A stretch of DNA of 64,000 bases from Desmodus rotundus (lineage: Eukaryota; Chordata; Mammalia; Chiroptera; Phyllostomidae). A model generated the notes under the pieces. That model made no database searches. It was not told where the DNA came from and was given only the letters and a program-made list of their open reading frames with translations. Shown piece after piece: positions 23,091 to 35,562 of this stretch. Within the stretch, counting starts at the first letter, position 1. Each line of letters begins with the position of its first letter. Made by a program: the position numbers and the translations under genes. The DNA is taken from the NCBI RefSeq assembly GCF_022682495.2, contig NC_071397.1:32379427-32443426 (forward strand). The letters run 5' to 3'.

Positions 23091-24758
23091 TAAAGTTAGA
23101 GTTATACTCTGTATGTTATTCATAGAAATAGTGGCTTTAATTATTTTTCAGCAATCAATTCATTGTCATGATGATTCTGAAGTATAGCCTGTAAGATGGT
23201 AAACTATTTAAACAATGTTGTATTTGTTAAATCAGTGGCTTTGCATGTCGTATTTGTTAAGTCAATATGAATATTAGCATTCTTTAATGAAAAGGTATGG
23301 TAATCTTGCATTTTTATAAAGTTTTTGCATTTTATTGCAGTTTTCAAAACAATTTAAAAAATGACTATGAAAGAAGGAATGTGTAGCTTTTGGAGAGAAA
23401 AAAGTATGACAATTTACTACTAGCATCTTACAGGAAGACTTCGCCTGTGCAACTACTTTGACTTTTTATATTAAGATTTTAGTATTGTTAGGATTGAATC
23501 CAGTCAAAATTAGTTGTGTATTTCCAAAGAACACAGGCTAAGAAAGGTTATGGACACTGAGTATGTGTCAGATCAGCTTGCTTGAAGACAGAGGAAACTT
23601 CTGTAGAAGCTGGAAAAAAAGACTTCAGGCTTTTGTGGTAGGAGTCATTTAAAGAAAATGGATTTCCGAAAGGCATTTTCATGAAGATACTAGAATAGTA
23701 ACTTTGAAGTTTTACATGAGCTTCAAATACTTCATTAATCTGTCAAGACTTTGGGATCTCTAAATTATAGTGGTGAATGTATACTAATTAGATTTTCAAT
23801 AGTCAAGTTTCAAAAGGTCTACATGACAGAGTAGTTGTTCATGAAGCCCCTGTAATTTGCCAAGTGATGGATAAGTTACAAAAATGACACAGTTTTCATC
23901 CTTTTAGGAGCAACTGCCATGAACTACAAAACAGAAAAGTAGTGGTTAGATGAAATTTTTACATTTTCTGTCCAAATTGTGGAGATACAAAATGGTTTAA
24001 GGAGAAAGAAGAAGAAAAATAAAAAGAAAAGAGAAAACAATGCTGGTTTTTCAAAGGGAATTATTCTGTTTGATGTCTGACTGCCCAACCACACACTCCC
24101 AGTGCCTTTTTCCATCCAATGGGAAAGCCAGACATACTGCCACTTACTGTTAACCACAGCACTAGGCCCAGGGGCTCGCATTTTAAGAAATGCAAGAAGC
24201 ATTGACTTGCAAACATTGATAGGACTGGTGACATTGTGGCTAGTCGAACAAAAGCTGGGGAAAAGAATGCTAAGCATGTATGAAAACCAGATAATAAATT
24301 CTGTCTTTTCTAACACCAAGTTATGTTTGTGACAAAGTGACAACTATATGACTAGCACATTTTTGAAAATTGGGACATGTCAAAAATGTGTCAGTTATTC
24401 CCCTAGTGGGAAACCGGATTACAGAGATAGATGATGATGGTACATAAAAGCACAGAGCGCTGCTTTGTGTCTGCCTGCCTGGCATGGCTCAGCCGCAGCG
24501 GGCTGAGACCAGGCCGTGATTGGCAGAAAGGCTCTGAGTATAATAACCTTGATCCTGCTCTCCAATGTCTAAAATGAGTGGACTTTGGGGCTAAGTTCAA
24601 AGCTTTCCCACTTTTCTTATTCTAGTGCCCTAAGAGGAGTTAAAATGGAGTTCTCTGTGAAATACCGGAGTGCTTTTGGTGGGAGGAGTAAGGGATTATC
24701 AAAACCTTTCTATAGAAACTTTCGGATAAGCTGCAAGCTTTCATTCTTTTCCCTCCAA
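23091..24758. other. Repeat-poor stretch, no gene recognised
   Basis: No LINE, SINE or LTR signature is visible. Open frames at 23924-24343 (139 codons, minus) and 24102 (76 codons) lack domain motifs. The longer one contains a low-complexity F/L run. Confidence 0.4.
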
Positions 24759-24790
24759 TCATGCCGGTGGGTAAATTCCCACCGGCATGA
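24759..24790. repeat. Perfect 13 bp inverted repeat (hairpin)
   Basis: tcatgccggtggg (24759-24771), loop taaatt, cccaccggcatga (24778-24790). The arms are perfect and much more GC-rich than the flanks. Confidence 0.9.
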
Positions 24791-25989
24791 GACTTTATGG
24801 TGCCTCATCGTTAGGGGACACCCCAACTCCTGGAAGCCCTAATCAGCACCTGTTGTTTACACTGGCTTTGGTTTGCGGATGGCTCTCTAGTCTGGGTCCT
24901 ATTGGGTAAGTGGAGAACTAGAGCTGTCAGACCAGCATTTGAACATGGGCAGGGTGCTTGCGTGCTTCTTTTAAGCCCTGTGCTGAGAAGGAAATTGGTG
25001 CTCTGGAGGCTCAATAGGCCAAACTATTTAGCACAGTAAGAGGTTCTACTGGAATCGTACAAAATACTGAGTAAAATGCCCAGTATCTAATGTAGAATTC
25101 AATCCATTCTCTGGAACACAATAAGTACTCAGTGAATATCTGATGATTGGATGAGTGAATGATGTTCATTTCACTGGGGGACCTCGTGCTGTAGTGAATG
25201 GTTAGTCAAGTATTTGGGGATTTGGGTTGCTGATAAAATCTGTTCATCAGAGAGATAATAGAAAGCTGCTATATTATGTATAATAGACAGCTCTCAACTT
25301 AATTTAATTCTGAACACTAGTCCCATGCACATGCATCTGATTGGCAGAGCCTAAGTCACAGCCACAGCAGTCACTGAGGGGTGTGAGAAAGAGCTTTTAG
25401 CTTTCTGCGGAAAATGGAATGCTGATTATAACAAGAGCAGATTTGATATGGAACCTGCTAACCATGCCTTCTACCTTCCTCCGTCCCACCTTTTTTTTTT
25501 TTTTTTTTTTTATGTCTCTTTCTACCTCGGCTGGCACTGTACAGATTTTGACTCGCATTTCTGAAATTATGGGTCAGGTCTGCAATGCTATATCAGTGAA
25601 CATAATTATTCTCCCTTCTATTCTGGAACCTCATCATTGGTCTCTTTGTATTTTTGTTAGGAAGAAGACAGAGTCTTTGTTTCCTATGGCTTTGTTTACT
25701 GCAGTGAAAAATTCCCTAAGTCCTGAGATTTTTTTTTACTTTATCATTATGTCCCCATCCTCTCAATTTAAATTGTTTAAGCATATTACTCTCCCTCAAC
25801 CCAATGCAAATAGAGCATGAAGACAAGGCACCAGAAACAAAGCAGAATACCAACAAAGCCATTTAAATGAAAAATTCAAATGAAACAAGTTATGCATGAT
25901 TTAAACTTGACATAGTTGATTTGTTAATGACAACCATTCATAAAGACTTTGGGAGAATTCGGACTAAGTTTGAAGTTATTCCCCTTTTT
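24791..25989. other. No recognised gene; T run and weak L2 piece
   Basis: A pure T run of about 23 bases lies at 25491-25513. A weak sense L2/MIR end ('ggaacacaataagtactcag') lies at 25090-25165. The 133-codon frame at 25419 crosses the T run and is not convincing. Confidence 0.4.
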
Positions 25990-26474
25990 AAAATATCTCA
26001 GCGCATGCATTCACTGAATCGTACTTTTGTTCTTTCTAGAGCAAGCTGTTTATCCTACTTGAAGGCAAATCCCTCAACCTATTCTCTGGGTTCAATTTTT
26101 TCCCCATTCCTTCCTGCCTTACTCCAGGAGTTATTCCTTTTTGTCAGTGCCTTTATTCTCTCCCTCTCTTTGGTATGATCTCTATACTTCTCTCCTCTGA
26201 AAATACACTCAGTTCCCCTGACTCTGTATAATTCTGCATCTCTTAAATTATTCTCACTCTTATTTTCTCCACAAATGTTCTCAAAAGAGTACTATGCATC
26301 TATTTCCTCTACTTCCTATCTTTCGCTTCTTATCTGCAATTTTGCTGCTTTTCCCTTTCAAGGGCTACAATGTGATATCCTAGTAGGCAACCAATAGTCC
26401 TTTTTGAAGTTTGTTTATTCCTTCTTATCCAGCATTTGAAGCTGTCAATACCATTTTAGCTAGATTTTTATAAT
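25990..26474 (+). repeat. L2 fragment, left part
   Basis: Sense L2 ORF-region similarity: 'tgttctcaaaagagtactatg', 'ttcctctacttcctatc', 'tttgaagctgtcaatacc'. It is interrupted by the L1 at 26475 and appears to resume at 26998. Confidence 0.45.
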
Positions 26475-26997
26475 ATATTAAAATTTTTTTTGTTCAGTTA
26501 CAGTTGTCCCACCTTTTCCCCATTGCTCACCCCTACTCCACCTCCCAACTCCCACTGTCAATCCCCCCATTGTCCACGCCCATGGGTTCTTTATTCATGT
26601 TCCTTTTCTTTCCCCTTCCCCTTCTTTCTCCTGTTATCCCCCTCCTACCTCCCCTCTGGTCACTGTCAGTTTGTTCTTTATTTCCATGTCTCTGGTTCTA
26701 TTTTGCTCATTTGTTTGTTTTGTTCATTAGGTTCCACTTATAGATGAGATCATATGGCATTTGTCTTTCACCACCTGGCTTATTTCACTTAACATAACGC
26801 TCTCCAGTTCCATCCATGCTGTCACGAAGGGTGGGAGTTCCTCCTTTCTTTCTGCTGTGTAGTATTCCATTGTGTAAATGTACCATAGTTTTTTGATCCA
26901 CTCATTTACTAATGGACACTTGGTTATTGTGAATTGTGGTGCTATGAACACTGGGGTGCATAGGTTCTTTTGAATTGGTGTTTCAAGATTCTTACCT
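26475..26997 (-). mobile_element. 5'-truncated L1 with ORF2 end
   Basis: On the minus strand: the end of ORF2, a pyrimidine/purine-rich 3'UTR and the L1 terminus 'acaactgtaactgaac' with an A-rich tail at about 26475. About 0.5 kb, truncated inside ORF2 as is common. No clear duplication. Confidence 0.85.
26727..26990 (-). pseudogene. L1 ORF2 C-terminal remnant
   Basis: The minus-strand frame keeps the conserved ORF2p end: IYTMEYYTAERKEELPPF, then TAWMELESVMLSEISQ and DKCHMISSISGT before the stop at 26727. The endonuclease and reverse-transcriptase domains are absent because the copy is truncated. Confidence 0.85.
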
Positions 26998-27530
26998 TCA
27001 CCTATTTTTAAATGTCCTTTTTATCAACTTCTGTAATGTGACATTGTCTTATTTTCTCTTATCATATAGCTATGACTCTTTTGGATTTCTTTGTCTTTGC
27101 TAACCTTGAGGGCTTGTTCCATTAATTATTTCTTTTCTGTCATTTTAACTTCAAGTTTTCATTTTTCAAAGACCGCAACATTTGCCTGAAAACATGCTTC
27201 AATCTTTCTGTTCACAGAAAAGAATAATCCTTTTTTTGAAATTGATTCCTCCATGAGTTTTGTCCTATTTTTACATTGATTTTACTTCCAGAATTCTCAA
27301 CAGTTTAGTCATCATGACTATACTCTCTTCACTTTCTTATAACTTAACCTCTTGTATGTAATTTCCACAACTTTTTCTGTCTCTACTCCTTGAAATTCTT
27401 CCCTTTCTTGGACTCTATAATCTGCCATATACTGGTCATTTTACCCTTTGATGGTTCCTTTTGTGCTCTTTTTTGCATGTTTTCCTAAAAGTGGGTATTT
27501 TCTAAAGCTTCTTTTATCACTGTAGCCTTG
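26998..27530 (+). repeat. L2 fragment, right part
   Basis: 'ctccttgaaattcttccc', 'tttcttggactctataatctg' and 'tgatggttccttttgtgctc' follow the L2 reverse-transcriptase region order and continue the copy at 25990. Confidence 0.4.
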
Positions 27531-28339
27531 CCCTGATGGTCTCATTCATGCCTAGAGTTTTGATTTGTGGTTGAGTCCTATATTGCTACCTGAAACTCTT
27601 TCTAAATTCTTTCATCATGGTTGTTTGATGGACACAGTCTGAGCGCTTGGAAATGGGCCAGGACAGCAGCAGTGGTTAGAGGAGGCTCTCTGGAGTGACA
27701 CAGAACTTTGAGAAGTTATGTCAAGTTAAGTCTTTCAGGAAGAGTCAAAAGTCATTCTGGAAATATCAAAAATCAGTGTTAACTGATCATCTTAGGACCA
27801 GGAATGTAAGTGAAGAATAGAGCCGAGAGTTAGGGTCAGCTCAAAAAAGAGGATAGAATGGAAGCAAGTTTAAAACAAGCAGTGCACACCCAGAATCATT
27901 TTTACAAATGGTTTTAGGGAATTCGTAGGTCATCTCAGGTAGCACATGATGTGTGGAGCATGGTGTCGGATTCACCTCATGGTTCAGATTCTAGGCAGTC
28001 AACTCTGAAGTTCTTTTCAGTCTTTCATTTCTATCTTCCTGCTATACTTTCCCACATAGATTTTAACTATCTTCACATCCAATCATTCCACACTTTGCTA
28101 AAAGATGGAAACTCATCAAATACGATTCTGATTGACACTCTGTTTTTCATGGAATAATAGACAAATTTTATTGTTTAAAATTCAAGGTACTAATACACAA
28201 TTCAATTCCAATCTAATATTCTAATAAGCTGCTACAAATCATTTTTAGAATAAGACATCAATAAATGAACAAATAATTTGCTAACATTTCTTTGCAAAGG
28301 CCTTTTCATTACACCTAGAACTAGGAAAGTCTCTTCTAT
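27531..28339. other. No recognised feature
   Basis: Unique-looking sequence. The 68-codon frame at 27951 lacks motifs. Confidence 0.4.
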
Positions 28340-28560
28340 TTCTGTAACTCTCTTGCCATAATTCCATTCTTTATGCCTTTTTTAAAAGAACTAGATTCAA
28401 ACTCACCTCCTTCCTCAAGTACTTTCTGACTGCCCCAGCCTATAAGATGGCTCTTAATATTTACAAATCTTTATATTGATTGTAACTTTTTTCTTTAACC
28501 TCTACCTCCTATCACTTCCTAACTTTCATGAGACCCTTGTTACTATGCCCAGAAATTTCT
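28340..28560 (+). repeat. L2 fragment
   Basis: 'gattcaaactcacctccttcc' then 'aagtactttctgactgcccc' are L2 3'-region strings in sense. Confidence 0.5.
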
Positions 28561-29380
28561 GGACCATTGGAAGCAATTATTATTAATTAATTTTTACACA
28601 GATGCCCAAACTTTTGAGAGTTAATGGCATATTAGTTATTCTTTACTGAAAACTTTTACCTGTATCACTTGTGTGAAGGTCTTAGTTATCTCAAACCATA
28701 GAAGGTAAGCCAAACAAGTAAGCCTTTAAGTTTCAATCCCCTCCACTGTACCAGAACTTTCTCCTCAGAGATGCAGCCATGAGAGGTCTCAGAGTTTTGC
28801 ATTAATTCTACTGTTGCCACTAATCTGCATAACCACCATATTGAAAATGTTAATGATAGGCTTATAATGCTAAAAGAAGCCATAGAATGATATTACTTGG
28901 GTAAATCAAATAAAATTTAATTATCTAAAGTAAACATAAGAAAGTTAGCTCAATATGAGTACACAACAGAGAAATCACAATAGTGTTTAATGATAGATGG
29001 GAATTTAAGCTTATGGAATCCTCAGATGGGATGTACTAGTGGGCACATAGTTGCACATGTTAAGTTTGAGTGAGCAGGAGTCACATCAGAACGCATACGT
29101 TCCAGAGTTGCCCATTGTGCACTATGATTGCAAAGGTACAGTTCACTGTAGAGTCAGTACACTTGGCCCCGAACATCTTGTTCATTCCCAACTTCCCAAA
29201 CTGTCCTAAGTTAACTCATGTGGAGCTTTAACAAAACCCTATTATCCTTATGTCTTTGGGAATCTGGAATTTGGTAGGCCATTGGACCCATTCTGTGTAA
29301 AATTTATAGTCCTACAACAATTTCTGTTTGTATGTTTTCTGTGTCAAGGTTTTGTTACCAAATAGTGTCATTTATATTTT
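28561..29380. other. No recognised feature
   Basis: AT-rich sequence. Nothing supported. Confidence 0.4.
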
Positions 29381-29392
29381 CATAAGATTTAT

Positions 29393-29498
29393 TATTTTTA
29401 ATATAATTTAAAGTTTATTTTATTTATTTATTTTAAAATTTTTTATTGTTATTCAATTACAGTTGTATGCCTTTTCTCCCCATCCCTCCACCCCACCC
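29393..29498 (-). mobile_element. 106 bp micro-insertion of an L1 3' end
   Basis: The antisense L1 terminus ('attgttattcaattacagttg') plus the start of the 3'UTR and an A/T tail. It is flanked by perfect 12 bp repeats, cataagatttat, at 29381-29392 and 29499-29510. Confidence 0.85.
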
Positions 29499-29569
29499 CA
29501 TAAGATTTATATAATCAAATAAATAATCTATATATACATTTTACATTCATAATGCCTAATTCACCATTT

Positions 29570-29650
29570 TGCATTTAAAATTTCAGTGTATTAAGCATTT
29601 TTGTGCACTTACTGAGTTTCAGGTGCCATAATAAATGTTGGAAATATAAA
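29570..29650 (-). repeat. L2-like fragment
   Basis: 'gcacttactgagtttcaggtg' then 'ccataataaatgttggaaat' resembles antisense L2. Confidence 0.5.
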
Positions 29651-30165
29651 TAGACTGTGACTTGATCTGTGGCTTGGGAAAAATTCAGCCCTTTAGCAAG
29701 TTAGATGGGAACATTTGTGAAGGTGAACTTCTCAGCTTTCCTTTTAAGAGAGAACCTGCCATTCCTTGCATTTATCTGACTACTTCCATGCTTTGTGGGT
29801 CTAAAGCAGTCTTTGAACTAAGGTCAAGCTCCTGCCAAGCATCCCCCAGGCAATGATTCAGAATGGTGGGGGTGCTAGGCCTGACCATTTTTACCTAAAG
29901 CAAGACTCCTCTGTAGATAATCTTTGTGCAGGATTTCCCCATTGGCCTGGCCTAGACTTTCTTAGCCTTGCCCACAGTTCTTTCTACCCAATTCTACTTC
30001 CTTCTCCTTTTCCATTCACAGCTGTCTGATGTACATCATTGTGTAAAACTTTTCCTGTTGACTCCTGATCCTTCCCTTCTTTCCTTGTGTTTCATAAATT
30101 TTGCCCCCAATAGATCTCTTGTACTCCACCTTGGCATCTGCTTGTCAGGGGACTTAAACTAATAA
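29651..30165 (+). repeat. Possible old LTR
   Basis: The 3' part reads 'ctcttgtactccaccttggc', 'atctgcttgtcaggggac' and 'taaactaataacac', a form typical of old mammalian LTR ends. The 5' limit and family are uncertain. Confidence 0.3.
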
Positions 30166-30309
30166 CACAGAGACACACAAAATAGTTGTAAAAAATGTGG
30201 TAACTATTATAAGTAAGAATATATGCAATCTATATGGGAAACTGGGAAACTTTTTTGCCTTCCACAGTGAGACTTGGATAATTTTTTCCTTACATTTTTT
30301 ACTTTACCT

Positions 30310-30490
30310 TCTATAAACTCTGTCTTTATTATAGAACATGTCATATTGTATTATAATTGCTTATTTTTATGTTTGTCACTTCATTAGACTGAGCTCTTTG
30401 AGAGACAATGATGTTTTACTTAACTTTGTATACTGAAGGGTATTTATCAAGCTCAGTAATACCAAAAATGCTCATTGAAGAATGAATCAC
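30310..30490 (+). repeat. L2 3' end
   Basis: 'actgagctctttgagagaca' then 'ttaactttgtatactgaagg' and 'aaatgctcattgaagaatga' follow the sense L2 terminus. Confidence 0.55.
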
Positions 30491-31129
30491 AGAGGAGAAA
30501 TTAATAATCTGGGATTTAAAGGATGAGCTTACACTTTCTAGGTGAACAAAGAGAAGAATGAGTATTCTATAGAAGGGCTTTCATCTTGAACAAGTATTCA
30601 GGTAGTATCAAGTTATTTGGAATAGTTAGAGCTCATTGTGCTTTGGGGTTTTGAGGAATAGTATGTGATGATAGAAAGATATCTCAACCTTGCACAATAT
30701 GGGTACTTGCTGAATATTTATATATTAAAACCATATTCTCAAAAAAGTTGCTTGAGGAATTGTGTGTGTATGTATAATAAGATGAGGTGAGCTGATTGAA
30801 ACAAAAAAGTTTTGCTATATTTCATTCTGCATGAAAGACAGAAGAAAATTGTGATAAAAATTATCTGTGATAATGAATGTTTCAATTTTCTATAAAGATA
30901 CCAAGATAAAAATCCATTTTTGTTTCCTTATGATACTATAGAAATGCAAATACATTTTCAGCCTCATAACCTCATAGCTATTTCTGACAATATCTTCTTT
31001 TTTGGCACACATATCCTATTATATACCAAATCTTTCTGGGTATTCAAGTCTAAAATACTTCAGGTGTCACTCCTTTCTTTCCATACTCACAGCACCACTC
31101 TTGCAGCCCCTACAAGCTTCTATTGAACC
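30491..31129. other. No recognised feature
   Basis: AT-rich. No signature seen. Confidence 0.4.
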
Positions 31130-31500
31130 TCTATAATGAGTCTGCACATTTTTAATTCAGGCATTTCAAATCCTTACAACTGCAAAAAAAAATCCTACAA
31201 AAACTTTTTATTACATTACTTTGCTTGGTCAGGAACATGTGATGGTTTTGTTGTTAGTTATCCCATATATAAAGTTCCAAGCCCGACCTTCAAGGTCCTG
31301 ATTCCTACTTTATGTATCACTATTGTACCCTTTTTAGCTTCATCTCTTGGTACTTCCCAACATGTCCAAGGACATATGTCCATCGTTTTTTATACATATT
31401 GCTTATTATTAGCTTCTCTTATGCTATTTTGAAAAATTCCTTTATTTCAACCAATGTATTTCCTTATTAACCTGCTTACCCACCTACCCACTCAGGTATG
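31130..31500 (+). repeat. Possible L2 fragment
   Basis: 'aaagttccaagcccgacctt' and 'caaggtcctgattcctac', then 'cttcatctcttggtacttcc' resemble the sense L2 segment upstream of its 3' end. Confidence 0.4.
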
Positions 31501-31516
31501 TGTTTGTGTGTGTATA

Positions 31517-31598
31517 TATGAAGTCTGTCCAGAATATATGTAGCCATGTAATATGAAAATAGAGACATTTATTGAAGAAGATATAAGAAACATTGTAG
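31517..31598. mobile_element. Mariner terminal fragment
   Basis: 'tatgaagtctgtcc', 'gtagccatgtaatatgaaaa', 'gagacatttattgaagaag' and 'atataaga' align with the terminal 80 bp of the mariner at 62962. No partner terminus was seen nearby. Confidence 0.65.
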
Positions 31599-31774
31599 TT
31601 GATTTAATAAAACATAGTCAATGAGCTAGAAATAAACAATACTAATAATTAAACAAATATCAGAAAAGAAATGTGGTTGTTCTTTTTTTCTAACCCTAGA
31701 TTGACAGCTAATTTTGAGCAATTTGATTCAGAAAGTGCCATATTAATCAACCAAGAAATATTGTAAAAACATGG

Positions 31775-31900
31775 CACTAAGAGGAAAGACTCTTACATTG
31801 TCGTCTCAGCTCTGCCACTGTCTTTGTGGTTTTAGGGTTCTAGGCCTCATTGATTCATCTGGAACATGGAGCTGATATGCCTTACCTGTGGGGTGCCAGG
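31775..31900 (+). repeat. MIR SINE fragment
   Basis: 'gtctcagctctgccactgtc' then 'tctaggcctcattgattcatc' matches sense MIR. Confidence 0.55.
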
Positions 31901-32429
31901 TATGGTAAAAGGTAAAACATTAAATATATAAGACTTGGCTTCTGTTTCAAAGTGATAGAGCATATTAGAGAAATAGTACCATGAGTGCAAATATCTTCCT
32001 TGGATGTTGTTATGTATAAAACATCTTACAAGTTTACAAAATATGTAAATACACTGTCAACAACTTTTCAGAAGAGAATTTCTCTTTTTAAAAGAATTAT
32101 AAATATCATCCAACATTTAAAAATTCAGATTAGTGATATTGTAAAATACAAGTTGCACCCTCATTTCTAATAGAGAATATATTTTTTAAAATGTCATCAA
32201 GATGAAAAATAAAAACCTAACACCATCATGTCTAAGAAATCTGTGTTTTCTCTCTCCTTCCCTCCAAATCAAATTATTAGTAATTCTGTGTCTACAAGAA
32301 AGCGAGGCAAAGAGAAGAGGAAGATGGCAGAGGGAGGCCTGTTTGCCTCTGGAGTGTGCTTCTTTCTATGGGCTGCTCCATTAAGTACCGTACACCAAGT
32401 ACTGTACATCACGTACAGATTGTATGTTT
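31901..32429. repeat. Unique stretch with a GTAC-rich short repeat
   Basis: At 32380-32420 a unit of about 14 bp is repeated: aagtaccgtacacc, aagtactgtacatc, then acgtacag. The rest is unassigned. Confidence 0.45.
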
Positions 32430-32520
32430 CAAAGAGAAGGATTTTGTCTTTTTCATCTTTGTTTCCCCAAAGTTCTTAGCAAAGGCTGTATAGCCAATTA
32501 CTATTTGTTGTTGAGTAGAC
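32430..32520 (+). repeat. L2 3' end
   Basis: 'catctttgtttccccaaagt' and 'actatttgttgttgagtaga' match the sense L2 terminus. Confidence 0.45.
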
Positions 32521-32654
32521 TAATTGAAATAATTTGAGAATTATATCTCGTACTTGTTTGTTAGTTCTTAAGTGATGCTGGGATTTAGCTAATCACCTCC
32601 TCCAGTTTTTTCATGTTGTTCTCCTCCTAACATTTCTCATTTCCCACTTTCTTC

Positions 32655-33110
32655 TGTGTTCAGTTAGGGTTGTACAGGCTGCTCCAGCAAAGAAATTCCA
32701 AAATTCAGTGGCTGAGAGACTACAGTTTATTTAGGTTATTTCTTTCTCACTTTCTCTGGGGTAAGTGCTCCAGATTGGCAATTAGTTCTACTCCATGCAT
32801 GTATTTCAGGAGCCAGGTGAATAGTGGCGTTGCAAGGGTCAATTAGCTATTTTCAAGATAGCTCAGTAAGAAGAAAAGAGAAAGAACAAAAGTCTGGGGC
32901 CATGGAATTCCATTTAAAAAAGTGATATGGAAGTTAAATAATTCTTCCTCCAATCCAATGGTGAAACTGTGGTTCTAATCACAGAGCCACACTAAGGGCA
33001 TGGGGGCCGCCCATGGGTTGTGGGGGGTGGGGGGTGGGGCTCAGTTCCAGGCAGAGTGGCCATTTCATGACTTCTGCTCTATTCAATGGAGAAAAGGTCC
33101 TTGTTTCCTT
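32655..33110 (-). repeat. Old interspersed repeat, LTR-like
   Basis: 'aggctgctccagcaaagaaa', 'ctttctctggggtaagtgct' and 'ccagattggcaattagttct' resemble an antisense old LTR-type repeat in order. The family was not fixed. Confidence 0.35.
33016..33039 (+). other. G-quadruplex motif
   Basis: Four G-runs (3, 6, 6, 4) with loops ttgt, t and t, in an otherwise AT-rich area. Confidence 0.6.
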
Positions 33111-33199
33111 TCTTGGTGGACAGTTAGCAGCCTCTGCTTCATCTTTTCCTCCTGGCAATTTGCCATGTATTTTTTTGAATAGACTCAAGCTCGAGAGAA

Positions 33200-35550
33200 C
33201 ATTTTAAAGAAAACTTTTGTTTTTTTCCTCTAGGTACCAATTTCCATTTCTTCACAGCTTTGGTGATATTACCCAAGTAAAAGACAATATATCCTGTCTA
33301 GTTTTTCTGATAAGTTTGGGGAATCTATAGTTTATTTCTGACTTGACATTTATTAGTTTTGCAGTAAAACAGCCTTAGATTTATGTTGTAAAAATTTCAG
33401 AAAAATTCCACATTTTAGTGGTCTAAACCAAAGAATAGAAAGTGCTTAAAATAAAGAGAGACTGCCTTGAATTAAATTTGAAAGCTAATATGTTTCCTTG
33501 GATTCATTAACATAATTAGTCTTCTGTTGGAAACATTCGAAGTGCAGCTTGTTCTAGTATGGGAAAATACTGTTTTGTTACTTTTTAGAATTTAGTAAGG
33601 AAGAGTCTTTTCCAGTTTTGTCATTCTGAATTATGTGTATATTCTGTAATAACTCTAAAGTAAGCTAAACTTTATAAAGGATCAATTCTAGGTATATTTG
33701 TACAATTATGTTTCAAGAAGAATGGCCAAATATAACAGAAGTCTGTAACAATTCAAAGTATTTTTCTACTTCTCTTTTTGTTTTCCCTTTTATGTCCTCC
33801 CTCTTAATCTTTGAGGATACTGCAGCTTCATTTCCTTGGCAAAATAATTTCAAGGAGAGCTGGAATGAAAGATCACTAATGTTTTAATGGCTCTGTCTGT
33901 CAACAGCTGACTTTTTGTTAATAGCAGAACATGCTGTATTTGCACATGGAGGGGAATACGGAACACATTCTGTGATCTGCACACCCTTGGGGCCAGCTGA
34001 GTTACTAATTGCCAATTTTAAAGATGCTGACAAGTGTAGACAGAAGTGCAGAAGATTTTTTTCATGAACTTTTCCTTTGAATGGAAAGGAAAACTATATG
34101 ATGTCTACCTACTAAGACAGAAAGGATTCCTACTTGCTTTTCATAAGACATTTTTTTTGTCCAGAGAAATATTTTTCATTACAGAATTATAAATGATGCC
34201 ATGGTAAATACTTTTAAAAATTAATTACTTAAAGGTCATGACTCAAAACTGAAGGACTTCTAGGTCAGGGTTAGTTTGATATGACTGTCGCAGTTGAACC
34301 TAAGAAAGCATTTATAGAAGTTTAGGTGGGCAGGGAAAGCCCTGTAGGCTAATCATAACAATGCTAATAATGGTAATAGAGTTGCTTGTATTTCAGGGAT
34401 TGTCTTAGCACTACATATCCACTCTCATTATGCCAGGATAGCTACAATCCTTAACTGACTGTCTGTCCTTAAGGAGAAGAGTGATAAGAATGGCACCAAC
34501 ATTCTAAGGAAACCATTTAAATTGCCCCTAAATTCCTTCTACTGTGGGGAAAAAGTTTAAAAACTCAAATCGTTAGTCCTTAGAATTTTTACTTTGATGT
34601 TTATCTCTCACTGATTTTTATCCCATTAACCCCAGGTGAGATAATTGTTTTTTTTCCCCCCGAAACCCTATTTAAGAGTTCAAAAAATATATAAACAACT
34701 CTAGATTGACAGAGCAGCTCTGTTCCCTAATGTTTACATCTTTGTAATGCAGAAATCTACAGTGGGATTGTGGGAACCTCATAAAGAGGATGTCCCATGG
34801 AGAAGGTCAGCTGTTGTCTCTTGTAGAGGTATCTAGGAGGGAAAATGGAGGGGTGACTCTGTACCTAGAGTTTGAGGAGAATGTGTGTTCGTGCCTTTTT
34901 TATGCTTTGGTTCTGTGTTTATTTAGTCTCCTCGGTCCGGGGAAGGCAATTTGGTTTCATCCCCACATGGTGAGCCACACACGCTGCCAGCCCCACTTGG
35001 GGGTTTTGCACAGTGTCATTTCATGCTGGATGAATGGATGGTGTCCAAAGGCAGAAATGAGCTAATAGACTTTATTATAGGATCTAGCCTTTAAAAAGTG
35101 TTTATTCCTAATGGTTTTTTGTTGAAACAGAATAGAGTGTGTGGAAAAACCGAAAGTTTCAGTGAAGTGGAAAGGATCAGCACCTGCAGAGTGAGATACC
35201 AGCTCTGTATCATCCTGTAAACATCCGTCACAGGGCTTCAGAGGGTGAGAGCCTGTTCCTGGGGCAGGGGCGGGGGAGGGTGTGCAGGACAGGGCTCTGT
35301 GGTTTTCCTTATGTTTTTATTTGTAGAATTTAAAATTTATTTTACAAATTAAAGGTTTAATGAATAAACTATCATTACATCATCTTCAGGTTAAGAAGAT
35401 GACATAATGAGATTCCTTTTCAAAATATTTGTCTATAAGAGGGAAGTTGAGATTTGAGGTATGGATGAAGTAACTTTTTTAGATATGATATCTTGAATTG
35501 CTTTATTCCAGTGCCTTTCTTGGTATTTCAGAGAAAATGGAAATGGGATG
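33200..35550. other. Long stretch without recognised gene
   Basis: A weak antisense MIR-like piece lies at 34352-34440 ('gcttgtatttcagggattgtc'). The rest shows no LINE, SINE or LTR signature. A 91-codon frame at 34790 has no recognisable domain. Confidence 0.4.
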
Positions 35551-35562
35551 TGGCTTTTCTTT

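Noticed and set aside
24102..24343. Overlapping open frames on both strands near 24 kb
   Set aside because: The minus frame contains a low-complexity F/L run from an AAG-rich tract, and neither frame shows a family motif.
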